Under the pieces are notes generated by a model. That model did not search any database and was not told where the DNA came from. It saw only the letters and a program-made list of their open reading frames with translations. Of a stretch of 64,000 nt of DNA, positions 24,927-34,410 are shown one piece after another. This DNA is from Arthrobacter sp. Leaf69 (GTDB lineage Bacteria > Actinomycetota > Actinomycetes > Actinomycetales > Micrococcaceae). A program made the position numbers and the translations under genes. The stretch covers positions 374,325 to 438,324 of the forward strand of contig NZ_LMLR01000001.1 in NCBI RefSeq assembly GCF_001422645.1, in the 5' to 3' direction. The stretch's first letter is position 1, and each line of letters begins with the position of its first letter.

Positions 24927-26561
24927 TCAGTTCCCTTCCTTGATGGTGACGTTGCTGAAAGTGCCGTCGATCTCGACGATCAGCGTCGCTCCCGGCTGGC
25001 CCGTGTTGTAGTTGCTTTGCCGGGTGGTCATGCCGCCGTGGCTCTGGCTGCCCTCATTGAGGTTGCCCATGGTCATGTCCGAGCGGACCTGCACCGGCAC
25101 GGTATCCGGAATGATGACCGTGAGGTTGCTCGCCGTGGCGTCGATAGGGACTACTACATCGGTCCTGAGCGGCGGGTTGAGCGGAACGCCCGACAGGTCC
25201 ACGGTCCCGGTGCCGGCCGTGATGTCGAAACCACCCCGGGCCTGCTCGATGCTCACCGGTGACCAGTTGGCGTTCTGCGGGCGGAAGCGGTCGCCGTTGG
25301 GGAGCACATTGAAGATCCCGCCGACGATCAGCGCCACCGCGGCGAAGAAGCCGAGGATGCCCGAGGTGCGGCCCCTGAGCCCGGCGATGAGGATCCCGAG
25401 GCCCAGGACCACCGCGGCGCTGGCCCAGACGACGGCGTTGCTGGAGGTGCCGAGGTCAATCACGTTCGCGACGTCGAGGGCCTTGATGCCGCCGCCCACC
25501 AGCAGGGCCAGGCCGGTGGTGACCGCGACGGCGGGCGCGCCGGGACCGAAGCTCCGGGGTTTGGCCGGCGGGACGGGGCCGTCGCCGGGAACCGGACGGT
25601 AGCCGCCGCTGGGGGGAGGGACGGGACCCGAAGGCGGGGGCGCGCCCCAGGCCGGGACCGGCACAGCTGACTCGCCGTAGCGGGGCAGCGCGTCCGAGCC
25701 GCTGTACCCGGCCGCGGCGAACGGAGCCGCCTGCGTTGGCGGCGTTGCCGGGTTCTGCGGATAGGCGGGGCCAGCCGGGCCGCCCGGCTGCGGACTCGAG
25801 GACATGGGAGTGACTCCGTTCAGGGACTTGTTGCGCTGTGACAGGTAGTAGATGAGGTAAATGACGCCCCCCACCCAGAAGACCGTCCAGATGAACGCGC
25901 CAAAGCCGTAGCGGTCCCAGCCCCAGACTCCGACGCCCAGGCTGGGGAAGCCGATGACAGTGGTGACCAGGGCGCCGGTCATCCCCGACGACCACCGGCC
26001 CGCTGCGGCCTCCTGGACATGGATGCGGCCGTCGGGTTCGGGCAGCAGCGCCCACGCGATGCCGTAAAGCAGGACGCCGACGCCCGCGAAGACCGTCAGG
26101 ACGATCAGGATGCCGCGGACAATCAGCGGGTCGACGCCGAAGCGATGGGCAATGCCGCTGGCGACACCGCCCACCCAGCGATCACGGCCCCGCTGTATGC
26201 CCTGGCTGCGGATCCAGTCGAAGAACGTCAGCGATTGGCTGCCGGGCGGCGGAGGCGGCGGGGGCGTCGGGCCGTAGTACGGGGGCGGCGGCGGAAGCGC
26301 TCCGCCACCGGCGGACCCTGTCGGTCCGGTGCCCGCCGGGAATTCCAACGGGAGGGTGGCTGAGGTACCCACCGGTTCGGTGGGTGAGGAGTCTGCAGCG
26401 GGCCGCTGGGCCTCGCCGGCACGGCCGGCAGTTTCGTCGGCGGGCCCTGCCGGCAGCCCGGCGGGTTGTCCGCCCGGTTGTCCGGCGGGCTCGGCAGGCG
26501 TCCCGGGAGTGCTGCCGGAGGGGTCGCGGCCTTCAGTGGGGTGGTCAGTGTGCGGATTCAT
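24927..26561 (-). CDS. PspC domain fused to a LiaF-like C-terminal domain
   Basis: The 544-aa protein begins with a Pro/Gly-rich cytoplasmic tail (~residues 1-115, including PPPPPYYGPTPPPPPPP). Next is a PspC domain (GRDRWVGGVASGIAHRFGVDPLIVRGI), several TM helices, a second Pro-rich loop, more helices, and a C-terminal beta-rich domain (DITAGTGTVDLSGVP, SNLTVIIPDTVPVQVRSDM, NVTIKEGN). This last domain resembles LiaF/cell-wall-active antibiotic response proteins. LiaF restrains a LiaS-type kinase, and such a kinase is encoded divergently next door. ATG 26561 has AAGGATCG upstream; in-frame starts further upstream lie in the divergent promoter region. Confidence 0.85.
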   Translation of the reverse strand: MNPHTDHPTEGRDPSGSTPGTPAEPAGQPGGQPAGLPAGPADETAGRAGEAQRPAADSSPTEPVGTSATLPLEFPAGTGPTGSAGGGALPPPPPYYGPTPPPPPPPGSQSLTFFDWIRSQGIQRGRDRWVGGVASGIAHRFGVDPLIVRGILIVLTVFAGVGVLLYGIAWALLPEPDGRIHVQEAAAGRWSSGMTGALVTTVIGFPSLGVGVWGWDRYGFGAFIWTVFWVGGVIYLIYYLSQRNKSLNGVTPMSSSPQPGGPAGPAYPQNPATPPTQAAPFAAAGYSGSDALPRYGESAVPVPAWGAPPPSGPVPPPSGGYRPVPGDGPVPPAKPRSFGPGAPAVAVTTGLALLVGGGIKALDVANVIDLGTSSNAVVWASAAVVLGLGILIAGLRGRTSGILGFFAAVALIVGGIFNVLPNGDRFRPQNANWSPVSIEQARGGFDITAGTGTVDLSGVPLNPPLRTDVVVPIDATASNLTVIIPDTVPVQVRSDMTMGNLNEGSQSHGGMTTRQSNYNTGQPGATLIVEIDGTFSNVTIKEGN

Positions 26562-26685
26562 ACTTCGATCCTTCCGCCTGAGACCCGTCCGCTCTACTGG
26601 GGAACACCCTGAACTGCCCCTGAGTGGCCCCCTGTTAGGGCTGGAATCGGGTCCGGGAAACCCTGATCCGTGCTTGGATTGAGTC

Positions 26686-28053
26686 ATGACAACCGCCGTT
26701 TCCCGCCCGCCGCTGGTCCGTGGCGGCGACCGCGTGATCGCCGGGGTCTGCACCGGCCTCGCCCGTCACCTCGGCTGGCCGGTGCGGATGGTCCGGCTCG
26801 GCATGGTGGCCGCAGCGCTCGCCGGCGGTGCCGGCGTCGTGTTCTACGCCTGGCTCTGGATCATGGTTCCCACCGCGGACGAAAGCGCCAAGCGCAACGC
26901 CCGGCAGCCGGCGTCGCCCATTGCCCCGGCGGTGAGCGCACCCTTCGCGGCGCCCCCGACGACGGCCACGTCCCCGGCAGCGACCCCCCAGGCGGCGTCC
27001 GCCGCTGCGGGCGCGGTTCCTGCCGATTCGTGGCGGAACCGGGTCACCGGCGTGCGCTACGGCAAGGAGATCCTGCTGGGCGCGGGACTGCTGCTGGCCG
27101 CCGGCATCCTGATCGCCCGCGTGCTCGGCGTTGACGTGCCCCTCGGGACGCTCATTCCGGTGGCGGCCATTCTGGGCGGCGCGGCCATCGCTTGGATGCA
27201 GCTGGATGAGACGCGCCGGGCGGGCCTCGTGGACAAGACCAAGGCGGACCAGGCCGGCGGCTGGGCGCGTCTCGCGGCCGGGCTGGCGCTCGTGGTGGCC
27301 GGTGTCCTGGTCATGGTGTCGGGCTCCGGGTCCTGGGAACAGACCTGGCTTGCCCTGCTGTCCTCGGTCGCGGTGCTGGGCGGCGTGGCCCTGGTCCTCC
27401 TGCCCTGGGGGCTGAAGTTCTGGCGCGATCTCGAGACGGAGCGCGCCGGCCGCGTCCGCGCCACGGAACGGGCCGAGATCGCCGCCCACCTCCACGACTC
27501 GGTCCTGCAGACACTGGCACTGATCCAGCGGCGCGCCGGCAACGAGACCGACGTCGTCCGTCTCGCCCGCGCCCAGGAACGCGAGCTGAGGGGCTGGCTG
27601 TACCGGGATCCGGGAAAGGACGCCGGACAGCTCTCCGAGGGCATCAACGCAGCGGCTGCGGAGGTGGAGGATTCCCTGGGCCACGCCGTCGAGGTCGTCA
27701 CGGTGGGCGACTGCGCCATGTCTGAACGCCGCGAGGCCCTCGTCCAGGCCGCCCGCGAGGCCATGCTGAACGCCGCCCGGCACGGCGGCGGCGCCGTGTC
27801 GGTCTACCTGGAAGTCACGGACGACGCGGCGGAGGTCTTCGTCAAGGACCGCGGTCCCGGCTTCGATCCGGACGCCGTCCCGGCCGACCGGCTGGGCGTA
27901 CGCGAGTCGATTGTCGGCCGGATGAACCGCCACGGAGGCACCGCCACCATCACCAGCAGCCCGGACGGCACCGAGGTGCGGCTCAGGCTTCCCCTGTCAG
28001 CGGTTGCGTCAGCGGCCGCCGCCAGTAACAGCAACGGAGAGGCAAGACTGTGA
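26686..28053 (+). CDS. Sensor histidine kinase with N-terminal PspC domain
   Basis: The 455-aa protein starts with a PspC domain (RGGDRVIAGVCTGLARHLGWPVRMVRLG), followed by a Pro/Ala linker and four to five TM helices up to residue ~245. A HisKA_3 dimerisation box, ERAEIAAHLHDSVLQTLALI, holds the likely phospho-site H270. The ATPase domain has AREAMLNAARHGG (N box) and VKDRGPGFDPDAV (G1 box). This is the NarL/LiaS-type kinase layout. It is co-transcribed with its response regulator (GTGA overlap). TTGGAT six bases before the ATG may be a -10 box. Confidence 0.92.
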   Translation: MTTAVSRPPLVRGGDRVIAGVCTGLARHLGWPVRMVRLGMVAAALAGGAGVVFYAWLWIMVPTADESAKRNARQPASPIAPAVSAPFAAPPTTATSPAATPQAASAAAGAVPADSWRNRVTGVRYGKEILLGAGLLLAAGILIARVLGVDVPLGTLIPVAAILGGAAIAWMQLDETRRAGLVDKTKADQAGGWARLAAGLALVVAGVLVMVSGSGSWEQTWLALLSSVAVLGGVALVLLPWGLKFWRDLETERAGRVRATERAEIAAHLHDSVLQTLALIQRRAGNETDVVRLARAQERELRGWLYRDPGKDAGQLSEGINAAAAEVEDSLGHAVEVVTVGDCAMSERREALVQAAREAMLNAARHGGGAVSVYLEVTDDAAEVFVKDRGPGFDPDAVPADRLGVRESIVGRMNRHGGTATITSSPDGTEVRLRLPLSAVASAAAASNSNGEARL

Positions 28054-28724
28054 CCAGTACCGAAGCGGGGAGCCCGGCGCCGGGGATCCGGGTGGTGATC
28101 GTGGATGACCACGCCATTTTCCGGTCCGGTCTGAAGGCCGATCTGGACCCGAACATTATCGTGGCCGGCGAGGCCGGCACGGTGGAGGAGGCCGTCGCCG
28201 TGATCGCGGCGGTGCGTCCCGACGTCGTGCTCCTCGATGTCCATCTGCCGGGCGGACTCGGCGGCGGCGGGCGCGACGTGCTGGCCGGCTCCGCGCCTTT
28301 GCTGGGCAGCACGCGGTTCCTGGCCCTGAGCGTCTCGGACGCCGCCGAGGACGTGGTCTCCGTGATCCGTGCCGGGGCCCGCGGTTATGTCACGAAAACC
28401 ATTTCAGGAGCGGAAATCTCCGACGCCGTCCGCCGGGTCGCGGGCGGGGACGCCGTCTTCTCGCCGCGGCTGGCAGGCTTTGTGCTGGATGCCTTCGGAA
28501 CGGCGCCGGCGGACATCGCCGACGACGAACTGGACCGGCTCTCCGCCCGCGAACTGGAGGTGATGCGGCTGATCGCCCGCGGCTACAGCTACAAGGAAGT
28601 GGCCAAGGAGCTGTTCATCTCGATCAAGACGGTGGAAACCCACGTCTCGGCAGTGCTGCGCAAGCTCCAGCTCTCCAGCCGGCACGAACTCACCCGCTGG
28701 GCCGCCGAACGCCGGCTCCTCTAA
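28050..28724 (+). CDS. NarL/LuxR-type response regulator
   Basis: The receiver domain has the acidic pair DD (19-20), the phospho-acceptor D63 (VVLLDVHLPGG), and the conserved Lys in GYVTKTISGAE. A C-terminal LuxR helix-turn-helix follows: LSARELEVMRLIARGYSYKEVAKELFIS with KTVETHVSAVLRKL. Its GTG overlaps the kinase stop. It likely controls the PspC/LiaF operon across the divergent promoter (inference). Confidence 0.94.
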   Translation: MTSTEAGSPAPGIRVVIVDDHAIFRSGLKADLDPNIIVAGEAGTVEEAVAVIAAVRPDVVLLDVHLPGGLGGGGRDVLAGSAPLLGSTRFLALSVSDAAEDVVSVIRAGARGYVTKTISGAEISDAVRRVAGGDAVFSPRLAGFVLDAFGTAPADIADDELDRLSARELEVMRLIARGYSYKEVAKELFISIKTVETHVSAVLRKLQLSSRHELTRWAAERRLL

Positions 28725-28729
28725 CCACG

Positions 28730-28884
28730 ACGCTCCCGCAGGTTTGGGGGCTTAACTCCTAACGCTCCCGCAGGTTCGGCTGTCCTACGACGAACGCTCC
28801 CGCAACGAGTGCGGGAGCGTTCGTAGGACTCGTGCAGGACCTGAGGGAGCGTCCGGGTTTTTGCTGCGGGACCTGAGGGGGCGT
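28730..28884. repeat. Palindromic intergenic repeats (REP-like)
   Basis: ACGCTCCCGCAGGTT occurs at 28730-28744 and 28762-28776, with a shorter copy at 28794-28804. Inverse copies are TGCGGGAGCGTT (28810-28821), ACCTGAGGGAGCGT (28839-28852) and ACCTGAGGGGGCGT (28871-28884). The central pair can fold as a hairpin (CGAACGCTCCCGCA / TGCGGGAGCGTTCG) and may also terminate both convergent genes. Confidence 0.75.
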
Positions 28885-28885
28885 C

Positions 28886-30103
28886 CTACTGCGCCTTGCC
28901 GAGGAAGTCCTGCAGCCGGGCGACGCCGGTGGCCAGGTCCTCGTCGCCGAGGGCGTAGGAGAGGCGCAGGTAGCCCGAGGGGCCGAAAGCCTCGCCCGGA
29001 ACCACCGCCACCTCCACCTCGTCCAGGATCAGGGCGGCAAGCTCGGCTGACGTCGACGGCCGGACCGGGCCGTTCGCGGAGGGGAACTCCTTGCCGAGCA
29101 GGGCGCGGACGTCGGCATAGACGTAGAAGGCGCCCTTCGGCGTCGGGCATTCCACGCCCTCGATGGCGTTCAGCCCGGCCACGATGGCCTTACGGCGGCG
29201 GTCGAACGCCAGTTTCATCTCGTCGACGGCGGTCAGCGGGCCGGACACTGCGGCGAGGGCTGCCACCTGCGGGATGTTGGAGACGTTGGAGGTGGCGTGC
29301 GACTGCAGGTTGGTTGCGGCCTTGATGACATCGGCCGGGCCGATCATCCAGCCCACGCGCCAGCCGGTCATGGCGTAGGTCTTCGCGACGCCGTTGAGGA
29401 TGACCACCTTGTCGCCCAGCTCCGGGACGGCCGTGGCGATCGAAGTGAAGGGCACGCCGTCATAGGTCAGGTGCTCGTAGATCTCATCCGTGACCACCCA
29501 GAGGTCCTTGGCAGCGGCCCACTGGCCGATCTCCCTGACCTGTTCCGGGGAGTACACGGCCCCCGTGGGGTTGGACGGGGAGACGAAGAGCAGGATTTTG
29601 GTGCGGTCGGTGAGGGCGCCCTCGAGCTGCTCCACCGTGACCAGGTACTCCTGCTCCGGTCCTGCGAAGACCTCGACCGGAACGCCGCCCGCGAGCCGGA
29701 TGGCTTCCGGGTAGGTGGTCCAGAACGGCGTCGGGACGATGACCTCGTCGCCCGGATCCAGCAGTGTGGCGAAGGTGTTGTACACGGCCTGCTTGCCGCC
29801 GTTGGTGACCAGCACCTGGGACGCCTCGGCCTTGTAGCCGGAATCCCGGAAGGTCTTGTCCGCGATGGCCTGCTTCAGCTCCGGCAGCCCGCCGGCCGGA
29901 GAGTAGCGGTGGTACTTGGGCTGGCTGGCGGCTTCGATGGCTGCCTGCACGATGTACCCGGGGGTCGGGAAGTCAGGCTCCCCGGCGCCGAAGCCGATGA
30001 CTGGGCGGCCGGCCGCCTTCAGTGCCTTCGCCTTGGCATCAACGGCCAACGTGGCGGATTCGGCTATGGCGGAAATTCGCTGTGAAATGCGGGCGGCAGG
30101 CAT
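28886..30103 (-). CDS. aspC: Aspartate aminotransferase (class I, PLP-dependent)
   Basis: The 405-aa protein has the fold-type I layout: [13 protein letters not shown] near the N-terminus, SPSNPTG with N178, VTDEIYE with D206 and Y209, the Schiff-base lysine K241 in [16 protein letters not shown], and the carboxylate-binding arginine in YLRLSYA. The sequence is of the thermophile-type (Ib) aspartate aminotransferases; prephenate or other amino-donor activity is possible. It is transcribed leftward away from tRNA-Trp. Confidence 0.92.
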   Translation of the reverse strand: MPAARISQRISAIAESATLAVDAKAKALKAAGRPVIGFGAGEPDFPTPGYIVQAAIEAASQPKYHRYSPAGGLPELKQAIADKTFRDSGYKAEASQVLVTNGGKQAVYNTFATLLDPGDEVIVPTPFWTTYPEAIRLAGGVPVEVFAGPEQEYLVTVEQLEGALTDRTKILLFVSPSNPTGAVYSPEQVREIGQWAAAKDLWVVTDEIYEHLTYDGVPFTSIATAVPELGDKVVILNGVAKTYAMTGWRVGWMIGPADVIKAATNLQSHATSNVSNIPQVAALAAVSGPLTAVDEMKLAFDRRRKAIVAGLNAIEGVECPTPKGAFYVYADVRALLGKEFPSANGPVRPSTSAELAALILDEVEVAVVPGEAFGPSGYLRLSYALGDEDLATGVARLQDFLGKAQ

Positions 30104-30275
30104 CGCGGGTCCATTCTTCGCTAGCAGCCTCTGGGGCTGTTTGTGGGATTCGACGAAATCTACTCTATGCTGATCTGCGGACGGTCCGGGGTGCCGGCCG
30201 GGAATTGTGACTGCGCACGCGGTGGCGACTTCGCGGCTTATTTTCCCGGTGACACGGAGCGTCCGGTGAGGCCGG

Positions 30276-30305
30276 TTCGACGTAGGCGCAGTTGTTGCGT
30301 AGACT
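30276..30305 (+). promoter_or_regulatory. Candidate promoter for tRNA-Trp/secE
   Basis: TTCGAC (30276-30281), 18 bases, TAGACT (30300-30305). It lies 85 bases before the tRNA. The rest of the 30104-30389 gap shows no gene. Confidence 0.4.
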
Positions 30306-30389
30306 GGTTCTCCGGTGTTGAAAACACGATGATGGTCTGCGCCTCAGGGAAGTCTGGGGAAACGGGCCGGAACCGGTTTTTCAATCCAT

Positions 30390-30462
30390 AGGGTAGTGGC
30401 GCAATTGGTAGCGCAGCGGTCTCCAAAACCGCAGGTTGCAGGTTCGAGTCCTGTCTGCCCTG
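30390..30462 (+). tRNA. trnW: tRNA-Trp (CCA anticodon)
   Basis: The acceptor arms AGGGTAG and CTGCCCT pair, the D-arm is GCGC..GCGC, the anticodon stem is GCGGT/ACCGC with loop CTCCAAA (CCA at 30423-30425), and the T-arm contains TTCGAGT. The CCA end is not encoded. Placement just before secE is usual in actinobacteria. Confidence 0.97.
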
Positions 30463-30540
30463 CGCAAGCTGTTCCGGTTTCTCCGGAACAAGCGCAGCAA
30501 CCATGGTTCAGTTCAGAGCCGGGTATCCGACATTGCGAGG

Positions 30541-30825
30541 ATGAGTGAGGACCAGGTGACCGAAACGGCTGCAAGCAGCTCCAGTGGCCGCCCCGCCAAG
30601 AACGCCCCCAAGGCGGGCTTCTTCGCTCGAATCGCGCTCTTCGTCCGCCAGGTCATCGGCGAACTGAAGAAGGTCGTCGCACCGACCCGCAAGGAACTGA
30701 TCAACTACACCCTCGTGGTGCTGGTGTTCGTGGTCATCATGATGCTCATCGTCACCCTGCTGGATCTGGCCTTCGGGACCGCCGTGGGCTGGGTCTTCGG
30801 CGGCACGGGCCCCACGGACAGCTAA
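30541..30825 (+). CDS. secE: Preprotein translocase subunit SecE
   Basis: SecE clamps SecY in the Sec translocon. The 94-aa protein is the one-TM form: an N-terminal Ser/Ala tail, the amphipathic helix FVRQVIGELKKVVAPTRKEL, then the membrane helix INYTLVVLVFVVIMMLIVTLLD (residues ~57-78). The ATG at 30541 abuts its only SD-like AGG, so the in-frame GTG at 30556 with GAGGA five bases before may be the true start. nusG follows, as in most bacteria. Confidence 0.95.
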   Translation: MSEDQVTETAASSSSGRPAKNAPKAGFFARIALFVRQVIGELKKVVAPTRKELINYTLVVLVFVVIMMLIVTLLDLAFGTAVGWVFGGTGPTDS

Positions 30826-30940
30826 GGCGACCGGTCCGCAGACTGCGTGGATTACCACCGGGATTCCGGGGAATCCGCGGGGTGTGCGGAATTGAGTCAT
30901 TTAAATAGGCATGTTAGGCAATGAGGAAGCAGGAGACCAA

Positions 30941-31765
30941 GTGTCAGAGCAGGAGCTCGAGGTAACTGAGACTGAGCTGGATAAGAGCCAGGACGCCGCG
31001 GTGGAAGCCGGGGAAGAGTCCGAGGCTGCGTCTGCTGCGCCCGAATCCGACGTCGCTGACGAGGCTGCTGATACGGCTGAAGCCGCTGAGGCGGGCGACG
31101 ACGCCGGCGAAGAAGCTGAGGGCGAGTCCGGCGACGCGCTGGCCGCTGCTGCTGCCGCCGCAGAGGTTGATCCGGCCGATGAATTCAAGGCCAAGCTGCG
31201 CCGCCAGGAAGGTGACTGGTACGTCATCCACTCCTACGCAGGTTATGAAAACCGCGTGAAGGCCAACCTTGAAACCCGCATCCAGACCCTGGACATGGAA
31301 GATTACATCTTCGAAATCCAGGTTCCGATGGAGGAAGTCGTTGAGATCAAGAACGCTCAGCGCAAGGTCATCAACCGCGTCCGCATCCCCGGCTACGTCC
31401 TGGTCCGCATGGACCTGACGGATGCCTCCTGGGGCGCCGTCCGCCACACCCCCGGTGTCACCGGCTTCGTGGGCAACGCCCACAACCCGGTCCCGCTGCG
31501 CCTTGACGAGGTCTTCTCCATGCTCGCCCCAGTCTTCGAAGAAGAGCAGGCCGAGAAGGGCAAGCCGGTCAAGCACGCCGCCGCACAGATCGACGTCGAC
31601 TTCGAAGTTGGCGAGTCGGTCATCGTCAAGGAAGGTCCCTTCGAGACCCTTCCGGCCACGATCTCCGAAATCAAGGTGGATTCCCAGACCCTCGTGGTGC
31701 TGGTTTCCATCTTCGAGCGCGAGACCCCGGTCACGCTGGCATTCAACCAGGTCAGCAAGATCTAG
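30941..31765 (+). CDS. nusG: Transcription termination/antitermination factor NusG
   Basis: The first ~85 residues are an Ala/Glu/Asp-rich tail (typical of actinobacteria). The NGN domain follows ([47 protein letters not shown]), then the KOW domain ([22 protein letters not shown]). GTG 30941 is chosen because AGGAG (30931-30935) is correctly spaced; the ATG at 30911 has no ribosome site. NusG couples RNA polymerase to ribosome and Rho. Confidence 0.96.
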   Translation: MSEQELEVTETELDKSQDAAVEAGEESEAASAAPESDVADEAADTAEAAEAGDDAGEEAEGESGDALAAAAAAAEVDPADEFKAKLRRQEGDWYVIHSYAGYENRVKANLETRIQTLDMEDYIFEIQVPMEEVVEIKNAQRKVINRVRIPGYVLVRMDLTDASWGAVRHTPGVTGFVGNAHNPVPLRLDEVFSMLAPVFEEEQAEKGKPVKHAAAQIDVDFEVGESVIVKEGPFETLPATISEIKVDSQTLVVLVSIFERETPVTLAFNQVSKI

Positions 31766-31895
31766 TTACCCCCACAGAATTCGCCCCGGACTGCCCGCTT
31801 TAGCAGTCAGGGGCGGCCGGCCGCCTCGCCATGGCGGCCACCAACCTGAGGCACGCTCCTGTGTCCCAGGACGTAATTGAGAGAAGGACCCTACA

Positions 31896-32327
31896 TTGGC
31901 TCCCAAGAAGAAGGTCACCGGCCTCATCAAGCTGCAGATCCAGGCAGGTGCCGCTAACCCGGCCCCGCCGATCGGTCCTGCGCTTGGCCAGCACGGTGTC
32001 AACATCATGGAATTCTGCAAGGCGTACAACGCTGCGACGGAAGCCCAGCGCGGCAACGTTATTCCGGTTGAAATCACGGTCTACGAGGACCGTTCATTCA
32101 CGTTCATCACCAAGACCCCGCCGGCTGCAGAGCTCATCAAGAAGGCTGCAGGCGTCGCCAAGGGTTCGGCTACCCCGCACACCGTCAAGGTTGCCAAGCT
32201 GACCCAGGCCCAGGTCAACGAGATCGCCACCACCAAGATGGAAGACCTCAACGCCACCAGCCTGGAAGGCGCCGCCAAGATCATCGCCGGCACCGCCCGC
32301 TCCATGGGTATCACCGTCGAGGGTTAA
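31896..32327 (+). CDS. rplK: 50S ribosomal protein L11
   Basis: L11 is part of the GTPase-associated centre and the thiostrepton site. [22 protein letters not shown] and [15 protein letters not shown] are the usual N-domain blocks; [12 protein letters not shown] closes the RNA-binding domain. The start is TTG 31896 with AGAAGGA upstream, giving 143 aa. The first codons ([14 protein letters not shown]) match the family. Confidence 0.98.
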
Positions 32328-32512
32328 TTCCTCACCGCTGATGCGCCGCGTCCGGGAAACCGTGCACGACGCCGATCAGCACCGCCGGGCAACCGGCACC
32401 ACCTAAACATTCAAGAGCGGGACCCCGGAACGGATAAACCGTTCGGAGCCCCGACTGTGGCAGGGCCCAGCGCGGTCCGCAGACCACAACTGCACAAGGA
32501 GAAATAAGCAGC

Positions 32513-33220
32513 ATGGCAAAGCGCAGCAAAGCATATGAGGCAGCCGCAGCCAAGATCGACGCGGAGAAGTTCTACGCGCCGTTCGAGGCAGTGACGCTGG
32601 CCAAGGACACCAACCCGTCCAAGTTCGACGCCACCGTTGAGGTCGCTTTCCGCCTGGGTGTAGACCCGCGTAAGGCTGACCAGATGGTCCGCGGCACCGT
32701 CAACCTGCCGCACGGCACCGGTAAGGTCGCCCGCGTCCTCGTTTTCGCAACGGGCGACAAGGCTGAAGCAGCAATCGCTGCCGGCGCCGACTTCGTTGGT
32801 TCCGATGACCTGATCGAAAAGATCGCAGCCGGCTGGACCGACTTCGACGCCGCCGTCGCCACCCCTGACCTCATGGGCAAGGTTGGCCGCCTCGGTAAGG
32901 TCCTGGGCCCGCGTAACCTGATGCCGAACCCGAAGACCGGCACCGTGACCGCTGACGTCGCCAAGGCCGTCAACGACATCAAGGGCGGCAAGATCGACTT
33001 CCGCGTCGACAAGCACTCGAACCTGCACTTCATCATCGGCAAGGTTTCCTTTGACGCCATGAAGCTGGCCGAGAACTACGCCGCCGCTCTGGAAGAGGTT
33101 CTCCGCCTCAAGCCGTCCGCTTCCAAGGGCCGCTACATCCAGAAGGCCACCGTCGCCACGACGTTCGGCCCGGGCATCTCGGTTGACCCCAACGTCACCA
33201 AGGTCCTGACCGAGGTCTAA
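32513..33220 (+). CDS. rplA: 50S ribosomal protein L1
   Basis: L1 forms the mobile stalk near the E site and often represses its own m[45 protein letters not shown] and [20 protein letters not shown] are diagnostic. It has 235 aa. The 185-base gap after rplK holds a small hairpin (GAACGG-ATAAA-CCGTTC) that could be a control site. Confidence 0.98.
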   Translation: MAKRSKAYEAAAAKIDAEKFYAPFEAVTLAKDTNPSKFDATVEVAFRLGVDPRKADQMVRGTVNLPHGTGKVARVLVFATGDKAEAAIAAGADFVGSDDLIEKIAAGWTDFDAAVATPDLMGKVGRLGKVLGPRNLMPNPKTGTVTADVAKAVNDIKGGKIDFRVDKHSNLHFIIGKVSFDAMKLAENYAAALEEVLRLKPSASKGRYIQKATVATTFGPGISVDPNVTKVLTEV

Positions 33221-33250
33221 GCCTCACCAGGCTTGCCCTAACAAGCAGCG

Positions 33251-33284
33251 AAAAGACCGTCCCGCCTCCGCGGGGCGGTCTTTT
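33251..33284 (+). terminator. Intrinsic terminator after rplKA
   Basis: AAAAGACCGTCCCGC (33251-33265), loop CTCC, GCGGGGCGGTCTTTT (33270-33284): a 15-bp stem with one G-T pair and a T-tail. Confidence 0.9.
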
Positions 33285-33303
33285 CTGCATTCCGGGCGCC
33301 CGT

Positions 33304-33309
33304 TAGGCT
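33304..33309 (+). promoter_or_regulatory. -10 box for the leaderless GNAT gene
   Basis: TAGGCT ends six bases before the GTG at 33316, in the same arrangement as at murB. Confidence 0.5.
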
Positions 33310-33315
33310 GTCCCG

Positions 33316-34410
33316 GTGAATGCAACGACCTACCACGTAGAACCCCTGATCCTGCCGGAATCCATCGACGCGCCGGACGCCGGTGACTTCATGGACTTCA
33401 GCCGGCTCAGCGACGCCCTGGTGCTGGAGAGCTGGGGCAACCTCGACCGGGCCACACCGCCCGAGGCACGGCTGCGGTACTGGAAGGACGACGCCTACAC
33501 GCGCATGCGGCTTTTCTTCGTCCGGGTGGACGGCCGGATGGTCGCACGGTCCTGGATCCGCTGCGAGCTGCAGGAAAACCTCGGCAGCGCGCTCCTCCAC
33601 GTGGACGTCCTGAACGGCTACACCGGCAGCGGGATCGGCCGCGCCCTGCTCGAGCACGCCGAAGCGCTGGCCGCCGCCGACAACCGCAGCATCCTGATGA
33701 CCTTCACGGAACACCCGACGGACTTCGACGCTGACGGCCCGGAGGTGATCACGCCGCTGACCGGCACCGGCGCGCTGCCGACGGCGGCCCGTGGCGTCCG
33801 CTTCGCCACGGCGGCGGGATACCGGCTGGAGCAGGTGGAGCGGTTCAGCAGCCTCAGCATGCCGCCGGCTCCGGCCCTGCTGGACGCCTTGGAGCGGGAG
33901 GCGCTGGCCAAAGCCGAGGACTACGAGCTGGTCACCTGGACGGACCGTTGCCCGGATGAGTACGCCGAGCAGCTTGCCGTGCTGATGTCCCGGATGAGCA
34001 CGGATTCGCCGACGGGCGGGCTCAGCTATGAGGAAGAGACTTGGGATGTTGCCCGCGTCCGGAACGTTGAGGAGACTTGGATGCAGGCCGGAAACATCTC
34101 CCTCGTCACCGCCGCAAGGCACCGCGAAAACGGCGAACTGGCCGCGTACTCCGTGCTGGAGCTGGCGCCCAGCAAACCGTGGCTGGCCGACCAGGACGAC
34201 ACCCTCGTCGCGGCCAGCCACCGCGGACACCGCCTGGGCATGCTGGTCAAGATCCGGAACCTCCGCCGCCTCCTGGCGGAGTACCCGGCGGTGGAACGCG
34301 TCATCACCTTCAACGCGGCGGAAAACGACCACATGCTCGCCATCAATGTCGCCCTTGGTTTCCGGCCCGCGGGCTGGGACGGCGAATGGCAGAAGGTGGT
34401 GACGGCGTAA
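33316..34410 (+). CDS. Tandem-GNAT acetyltransferase, copy 1
   Basis: The 364-aa protein carries two GNAT-like halves. The acetyl-CoA loop of the first is VLNGYTGSGIGRALLEHAEAL; the second contains VAASHRGHRLGMLVKIRNLRRL and ends INVALGFRPAG. WTDRCPDEYAEQL joins the halves. The gene at 34519 has the same layout and matching blocks (WTDRCPDEWLEA; REHRGNKLGLLIKVANMERL), so they are tandem paralogs. The substrate is unknown. It lies between the rplKA and rplJL units with its own -10 box and is not part of the ribosomal operons. Confidence 0.88.
   Translation: MNATTYHVEPLILPESIDAPDAGDFMDFSRLSDALVLESWGNLDRATPPEARLRYWKDDAYTRMRLFFVRVDGRMVARSWIRCELQENLGSALLHVDVLNGYTGSGIGRALLEHAEALAAADNRSILMTFTEHPTDFDADGPEVITPLTGTGALPTAARGVRFATAAGYRLEQVERFSSLSMPPAPALLDALEREALAKAEDYELVTWTDRCPDEYAEQLAVLMSRMSTDSPTGGLSYEEETWDVARVRNVEETWMQAGNISLVTAARHRENGELAAYSVLELAPSKPWLADQDDTLVAASHRGHRLGMLVKIRNLRRLLAEYPAVERVITFNAAENDHMLAINVALGFRPAGWDGEWQKVVTA

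Noticed and set aside
28730..28884. Possible CRISPR array
   Set aside because: Repeats occur in both orientations with irregular spacing and no unique spacers; no cas gene is near. REP-like palindromes fit better.
30390..30462. tRNA-Trp as an integration site
   Set aside because: No duplicated tRNA 3' end, integrase or foreign-looking genes follow; secE-nusG come next as expected.
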